Source of the DNA: Euperipatoides rowelli
Taxonomy: Eukaryota; Onychophora; Udeonychophora; Euonychophora; Peripatopsidae
DNA: 11,784 nucleotides
Direction: 5' to 3' (one strand)
Assembly (NCBI GenBank): GCA_003024985.2
Contig: PXIH01S0010696.1
This document shows, in pieces, positions 7,589 to 11,784 of this stretch (within the stretch, counting starts at the first letter, position 1; each line of letters begins with the position of its first letter). The translations under genes and the position numbers were made by a program. Below the pieces are notes generated by a model. It searched no databases. It worked only from the letters and a program-made list of their open reading frames with translations, and had not been told where the DNA came from.

Positions 7589-8139
7589 TTAACATAGTCC
7601 GAGGTCTTTGCAAGCGCGTTCCAATTTTTCCTTGCTGACTCCTTTCATGAGGATGTCTGCCTCTAGTTCTTGTCCTGGTTTATGTATTAGCTCTATTCTC
7701 TTCCCTTCCAGTTTTTCTCTCTCTTAGTATAGTTTCCGATTAAAATATTTTGTCCTCTGTTTCACATAAAGGGATTTCACCCAATCCATGGCAGATTGGC
7801 TATCATTATATATTTGTATAGGGTATTGAGTCAATGCGCTTAGTTCCATTTCTTCTAATATATTGCAGACCACTATTTCTTTTACTACGTCGCAAATCGC
7901 ATTCAATTCTGCCTCGCACGTTGATAGAGCGACAAGGTCCTGTCTCGATTTCCATGATATAAGTGATCTTCCTAGTTTTACTGCATAGCCTGTTTGTGGT
8001 TTACAGTCTCTCGAGTTACTCCAACTTGCATCAGAGTACCCTGTTAGCTGGTCTAGCTCCTTATCGAAGTATAGCTTCTTCTCTCTTGTTCCACTCAGGT
8101 ATCTCACTAATTTCATCGCAGCATTCCAGTGAACTTCTT
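7589..8139 (-). pseudogene. Copia RNase H and pol C-terminus
   Basis: It opens with VRYLSGT, then GYSDASW (Asp, residue 29 of the 8116 frame), STCEAE (Glu 68/70) and YNDSQSA (Asp 105), the acidic residues expected in RNase H. The conserved RTK near the end is followed by YFN instead of the usual HID-like motif. A TAA (7724-7726) then interrupts. The same frame continues with IELIHKPGQELEADIL to a final TAA at 7589. RNase H removes RNA from the RNA:DNA hybrid. Confidence 0.88.
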
Positions 8140-9199
8140 TTGGGTCCTTAGCAAAATGTCCGGTCTCGTGGCATTGCTAATGTATGATAACGCACCTATA
8201 ATTTCCTGGAATTTAGTGACATTAATGGATTTAGAATCTTTACAATACTCTAGTCTTTGACTGATGTCCACGGGTAATTGAGATTTTTTACACATCTCTA
8301 AGTTATATTGTCCCAATAACTTGTTTATTTGTCCCGTCTGGTTAATTGAATATCCATTCTTTGTTTTTTCTATTTCAATCCCTAGGTACCTTCCTTCTCT
8401 TAATTCAAACTTTTTCTTTACTTTCTCTATCATCCTCTTTACCAATGACTCATCCGATCTGATCATGAGTAAGTCATCAACATACACACCCATATATATC
8501 CTACTTTTTCCTTCTTTGTAGGTATATAGCTCGGTTCACTTTTTAATCGTTTGAATCCAACTTCTGTGAGCACCTCTTTCAGTTTGACGTTCCAGTCGTG
8601 TCCAGCTTGTGTTAGTCCATAAATGCTCTTTATTAGGCTGCAGACTTGGTCTTTCCCATTTTCCATACCGTTGGGTTGTGCCATGCAAATCTCTTCCTTC
8701 AGGTCTCCATAGAGATATGCCTTCTTAACATCGTACCTGTGTATCTTCATCTCTAATTGTGCTCAATTGCTAACATCCTATGTAGGCTTTCTACCTTCAT
8801 GACTGGGGTATATGTTTCTTGGTAGTCTATTCCCTCCCTTTGGTGATTGCCGAGGGCTACTAATCGCCTTGAATCTCAACTTTCCTTTTTTGGCTGTCGG
8901 TTTGGTTTTGAATACCTTCTATTTACTATTCTCATGGTTGGCTTTCTTTCTACTAACTCCCAGACTCCTCTTTCATGTAATGATTTAATTTCCTCCTTCA
9001 TTGCAGATAACCTTTTTTTTTCCTTCTGCTTTGAATTTAACGCCTGTTTCGCATTTCTCGGTATCTCGATTTCCCATTCTTCTTCTAAGTTCGCTGTGTT
9101 TACACTCATTTTTGCTTCATCTTTTGCTTTGTTTCTCTCTGATCTCCGTACTCCTTTTTCTTTGAGATCTAACTCCTTCTGCAAGTTTTCCTTTTCCAT
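8113..9199 (-). pseudogene. Copia reverse transcriptase (RVT_2)
   Basis: It starts with the conserved lead-in (AMKEEIKSLHERGVWELVE, about 8990). A broken stretch follows (8750-8880) that still reads RLVALGN and TYTPVMKVESL. Motif A is HRYDVKKAYLYGDL (Asp 8730-8732), then SIYGLTQAGHDWN. The catalytic YVDD box is intact at 8473-8484. DILL at the C-terminal end (about 8155) is followed by a frame change near 8135. A TAG lies at 8753-8755. The domain copies element RNA into cDNA in the particle. The key Asp residues are kept, but no single frame spans it. Confidence 0.9.
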
Positions 9200-9485
9200 T
9201 CTTTTTGGTACTACACCCTTTTGAGTTCCTAACGGTCTTTCTTCTTTGCTACATTCTGTTCTTCTGCATCTGTTCTATTCATGTTTGTATCTTCTTTCTC
9301 TATTTCTCCTGTTATCCCGTCTCTTGTGACTGGTTCAGGTTCTAATTATCCTTCGCTTCTGTTCACTTCTCTTCATTGAAGGACTGTGTCTAATATTTCT
9401 GGTGATACGTACTCCAGTTCATTTCCAGAAGTTCTCTCCCCCTCTGTCTTCAACAGTCCACCTCCTTTCTTGTTCTCAAAAATTT
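9200..9485 (-). pseudogene. Linker between integrase and reverse transcriptase
   Basis: In the complete polyprotein this would be the poorly conserved linker between integrase and reverse transcriptase. It is a purine-rich, charged stretch on the minus strand with stops in all frames. I see no conserved motif in it. Confidence 0.5.
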
Positions 9486-10215
9486 TTACATCTCCATCGG
9501 TGTGGTATCATTTAATGTTTTCCTAAATGATCTGTTNTTTAAGTATGCCACTGTCATAACTGCCTCTCCCCAAAAGGTTGTCGGCAATTCTGAATCGATT
9601 AGTAGTGTTCAGGCAGTATCTAATAATGTGCGGTTAGTACGCTCCGCTAGGCCATTGCTTTGAGAGCTGTATGAGGTGGTTTTTTTCGTGTTTTATACCT
9701 TGTCGCTTGAACAGGTTCTTGAATTTCTCTGTGAATTCTAGTCCATTGTCAGTCCTGACACGTTTGATTTTTCTTTGTAGCTCCTTTTCCCTCCTACATT
9801 TAAAGTCTACAAAAAATGTGTAAGCATCATCTTTGTGTTTCAGTAGGCTAACAAAAATTCTTCTGATATATATGTGTCGACTATGACCATGAGGTATGCA
9901 TTTCCTCCTAAGCTTTTGATTGGCATTGGCCCACATAGGTCGATGTGTAACAATTCTAGTGCTGTGGTAGCTTGTGCATCCACTTTTTTTGGAAATGGGG
10001 ATCGACATAGTTTCTCTTGTACACACTCCCTACAGTCTCTCCCTATAGTGACATTGCAATTTGCCCCGATTATCATTTTCTGGTTCAACATCTTCAGGTA
10101 TTCCCAGTTGATGTGCCCAAATCTCCGGTGCCATAGTATGGGTGTATATGGCTCCTTCATCCTGTTTTGTGTATTCATCTTGAGTTCTCTTGGCTACAAT
10201 CCTGTCCTGGGTCAA
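9486..10215 (-). pseudogene. Copia integrase, zinc domain and DDE core
   Basis: The zinc domain reads WHRRFGH then CREC (residues 17, 22, 49, 52 of the 10178 frame), the HHCC type. The core shows Asp in HIDLCGP (9939-9941), Asp in RTDNGLEF (9748-9750) and Glu in NGLAERTNR (9642-9644). The last two are about 35 residues apart, the DD35E spacing of retroviral-type integrases. All three catalytic positions are kept, but the frame changes near 9870 and 9670 and a TGA (9609) and a TAA (9486) interrupt the C-terminal part. The enzyme would have joined the cDNA to host DNA. Confidence 0.85.
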
Positions 10216-10366
10216 GTGTCAATCTAAGTAGCCCTTTCTTTAGTGCTCGTATTTTTCTCCCACTTTCTGCCATTTGAATTTCTGTGTCGTATTCCTCTGA
10301 GTTGATCATGTTCTCCTCGTTGGATGTCATGTGGATGTTGCACCCGTAGTCTATGTTCCATTTTTC
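10175..10366 (-). pseudogene. Copia aspartic protease fragment
   Basis: WNIDYGCNIHMT at 10325-10360 corresponds to the copia protease active site, where the family has D-S/T-G followed by HM(T/C). Here the middle residue is Tyr (codon TAC), which should abolish or strongly impair cleavage. The frame continues to GLLRLTLDPG and ends in TGA at 10175-10177. The entry frame change is near 10362. Confidence 0.75.
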
Positions 10367-10613
10367 ACTCTGTCCACCTTCCTGTTAATTTCCTCTTCTG
10401 TTTCCATGAGTGTAAAGAGCTGCTTTTTTTTTGGCATCTCTGGCGCCTACTTGGTGGTCCCTGTTTACTTCCATCATGTATGTACCAACAGTTGCGAGCT
10501 AAGTGTCCTACTTTCTTGCAAATGTAGCATTGTTTACTTTTTTTCTGTGGATTTGTATCTTGTGCCTTTTTTCCCCTCTTTGCTTCTGTACGCTCCTTCC
10601 TGACTTGCTCCAT
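10365..10613 (-). pseudogene. Gag zinc knuckle (nucleocapsid-like)
   Basis: CYICKKVGHLARNC at 10488-10529 is a CX2CX4HX4C zinc knuckle, which binds the genomic RNA in particles. A basic stretch precedes it (KRGKKAQ, QKKSKQ). The ATG at 10613 is internal; the reading enters from gag by a frame change. After the knuckle an A9 run near 10430 shifts the frame again (next LFTLMETEEE), just before the protease. Confidence 0.88.
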
Positions 10614-11154
10614 TTCCTTTGTTTCTCGTGTGCATGTTCCTTTTTTCCTCCTCTTTTAGTATGTTGTGTACTTCCTCCAGCTTTATGTCTCTTTTAGTTC
10701 TGAGGATTATGGTCACACCTTCCAATTTGGGATGGATCCCTCTTACTACAAAGTATATGAACTCCCTTGGGTTTATGCTTCCTCCCAGCGATTGTACTTG
10801 GTATCTGAATTTTTTGACCCGCATGATGTAATAGTCCATTGTTTCTGTATCTTCCATGCGTATGCCCTTCAGTTCTATTAGGGTGTCCATGATTCGGTCA
10901 TCGTTCCCGCCGTACATATCCCGTAGGTTTTCCCACACGTTCTTTGCGTTCTCTTCATCGGCAAACATGCCAGCATGGTCAGGGGCTAGTGACAGTATTA
11001 GTAAGCTGAAAGCGTCGTCGTTTTCTTCTTCCCAAGTGAGGTATTCTTTTCCTGCTGCTGTGCTCAGGTCTTCTGGTTTCCGTGGAATGTCTCCTTCAAT
11101 GATTTTTTTAAATAGCCTTTTGATTTTAGTATGGCTTTCAATTTTACTGCCCAT
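10534..11154 (-). pseudogene. Copia gag, N-terminal capsid-like part
   Basis: This 206-codon frame is typical of copia gag (the UBN2-like family). It has an N-terminal helical region, LTWEEENDDAFSLLILSL, a WENLRDMY block, and MDYYIMRVKKFRYQV followed by GIHPKLEG. Gag forms the virus-like particle around the RNA. The start is the first ATG after a ~300-bp leader. The last ~30 codons (after EEEKR) look out of frame: a shift near 10630 moves the proper reading to the overlapping frame that contains the zinc knuckle. Confidence 0.88.
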
Positions 11155-11454
11155 TCATAGTAATTGCATCCATTCAGTGACTCTACCCTCCCATTTTGAG
11201 AGCTTTTCCCTTCCATTTTTGGTTGCTGGTTNTATATATATATATATATACTGTATATATATATATATATTTATATATACAGTATATTTCTGTTATACAC
11301 GTCATATTTTTATGTGGGTATATTTATTTTCTCTTTTATCTTCTTTAGCTATAGATATTTTGCTACAGACAGACATCAATTTTTTATTTTTATGATGTCA
11401 GTATATAGGTTTTTACAGACACAGATTTACTGATTTCTTCCCTAACTACGTATT
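11155..11454 (-). other. Copia 5' leader with long AT repeat
   Basis: This ~300-bp non-coding leader lies between the primer-binding site and the gag ATG. It contains an imperfect (AT)n tract at 11232-11288, which on either strand can fold on itself because ACTGTATAT and ATATACAGT occur in it. An N at 11232 marks a base the assembler could not call. Confidence 0.6.
11232..11288. repeat. AT microsatellite with palindromic arms
   Basis: Alternating TA with two CTGTA/TACAG interruptions. It is self-complementary over most of its length, so it could form a cruciform or hairpin and is prone to length change and assembly error. Confidence 0.85.
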
Positions 11455-11462
11455 TGCTACCA
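11455..11462 (-). promoter_or_regulatory. Primer-binding site, initiator Met tRNA type
   Basis: On the minus strand TGGTAGCA begins three bases after the end of the 5' LTR. It complements the 3' end ...TGCTACCA of the animal initiator methionine tRNA, the usual copia primer. Only the first 8 bases fit; beyond them the match fades. Confidence 0.7.
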
Positions 11463-11465
11463 TTT

Positions 11466-11607
11466 TGTTGGAAACCAATGTAGGGATATGAATGGCAGAC
11501 TTTGATTATATTAAGAAATATATTTTATTTACTTCAATTAAAACATATGTCAACAGTTCAACAACAACTAAATAACATTCAAATCAAAAATGAGATTTTC
11601 TCTCATA
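11466..11607 (-). repeat. 5' LTR remnant (R/U5 part)
   Basis: It matches 7029-7171 with four substitutions and one single-base deletion. Beyond 11607 the similarity to the 3' LTR stops abruptly. The remnant holds the AATAAA but not the TATA box or the rest of U3. Confidence 0.85.
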
Positions 11608-11612
11608 CGTTT
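11608..11612. repeat. Possible right target-site duplication, CGTTT
   Basis: Matches 7024-7028 exactly and abuts the point where LTR similarity ends. A 5-base match is weak, and a shift of 2 bases was needed to place it. Confidence 0.5.
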
Positions 11613-11784
11613 AATTCTCTTTTATCTTATTTTCTTTACTAGATATGTCACTTATTTTCTTTCCTCAATTTAATTCTTTTCTTTTCATTCTTTAACTCCT
11701 CTTTATTATTAAATCGAGAGGGTAGTACATTTTACTTTTCTTCCCTATGCTAACGTCTTTATTTTCATTTCTCAAATTCCCTTT
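11613..11784. other. Pyrimidine-rich flank without recognisable gene
   Basis: T/C-rich sequence with no gene. The run TTCTCTTTTATCTT also occurs in the copia leader at about 11328, and similar bases follow it there (CTTTA...AGATAT). This could be chance in biased DNA or a sign of local duplication. Confidence 0.5.

Larger units (their letters stand above)
7589..11154 (-). pseudogene. Copia gag-pol polyprotein, broken
   Basis: Homology to a single gag-pol reading can be followed from an ATG at 11154 to a TAA at 7589-7591 (DLGLC just before), about 1,190 codons, a little shorter than usual for copia. It makes the particle protein, protease, integrase, reverse transcriptase and RNase H. The frame changes near 10630, 10430, 10362, 10205, 10150, 9870, 9670, upstream of 9199, at 8750, 8505 and 8135. 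In-frame stops lie at 9609, 9486, 8753 and 7724 (lowest coordinates). Several shifts sit on homopolymers (A6 near 10645, A9 near 10430). N at 9537 falls in a codon between integrase and reverse transcriptase. Confidence 0.92.
7029..11607 (-). mobile_element. Ty1/copia LTR retrotransposon, decayed
   Basis: Two direct repeats starting TGTTGGAAACC (7029 and 11466) flank an internal region that encodes, on the minus strand, gag, zinc knuckle, protease, integrase, reverse transcriptase and RNase H. Integrase placed before reverse transcriptase is the defining copia order. A primer-binding site sits 3 bases inside the right LTR and a polypurine tract directly abuts the longer left LTR. The coding region has about ten frame changes and four in-frame stops, so this copy is not autonomous. 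The LTR copies share about 142 bp with four substitutions and one indel, roughly 97% alike. Confidence 0.95.

Noticed and set aside
8847-9224. 125-codon plus-strand frame with hydrophobic stretches
   Set aside because: It is antisense to the reverse-transcriptase lead-in. Its Phe/Ser-rich content comes from reading the purine-rich coding strand backwards.
9874-10227. 117-codon plus-strand frame
   Set aside because: Antisense to the integrase zinc domain and core, whose motifs are clear on the minus strand.
10856-11395. 179-codon plus-strand open frame
   Set aside because: It is antisense to gag, contains an N and runs through the AT repeat (IYIYIYC...), so it is a shadow frame.

Overview
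The window looks like repeat-rich, AT-rich intergenic or intronic DNA from an animal nuclear genome, most likely an invertebrate (possibly an arthropod, but the sequence does not settle this). There is no operon structure, rRNA, tRNA or CRISPR array. Two decayed transposable elements, both coding on the minus strand, fill about 9 kb. Two N bases (9537, 11232) and many single-base frame changes at homopolymers suggest either old, decayed elements or a noisy assembly.

Layout. 1-1071: simple repeat, then AT-rich DNA with no recognised gene. About 1072-5464: a 4.4 kb DNA transposon bounded by ~190-bp inverted repeats that are roughly 90% alike. It carries one broken gene (4951 down to 1466). That gene matches a large, poorly characterised family of transposon-borne proteins: zinc-binding N-terminal part, conserved central motifs and a cysteine-rich tail. 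I do not know an established superfamily name for it. 5465-7023: AT-rich DNA with one possible host-gene 3' end on the plus strand (a 26-nt exon at 6142-6167, a terminal exon at 6422-6513 and tandem AATAAA), then a divergent ~63-bp tandem repeat (about 6767-6980) whose units each contain a CACTC/GAGTG pair. 7029-11607: a Ty1/copia LTR retrotransposon on the minus strand. In coding order it shows gag, zinc knuckle, protease, integrase, reverse transcriptase with YVDD, and RNase H. It also has a primer-binding site matching the initiator-Met tRNA 3' end, a polypurine tract, and possible 5-bp target duplications (CGTTT). 11608-11784: pyrimidine-rich flank.

How the parts relate. In the copia element the gag-pol polyprotein would have built particles, cut itself, copied RNA to DNA and integrated the DNA. 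Here it is broken by about ten frame changes and four in-frame stops, so the copy is not autonomous. The 3' LTR appears to be ~494 bp with a TATA box and adjoining polypurine tract, but only ~142 bp of the 5' LTR is present, so the 5' copy seems to lack its promoter part. The DNA transposon gene is also broken, but its inverted repeats could still be recognised in trans. The most interesting items are the unclassified transposon family, the unequal LTRs and the possible host exon pair.
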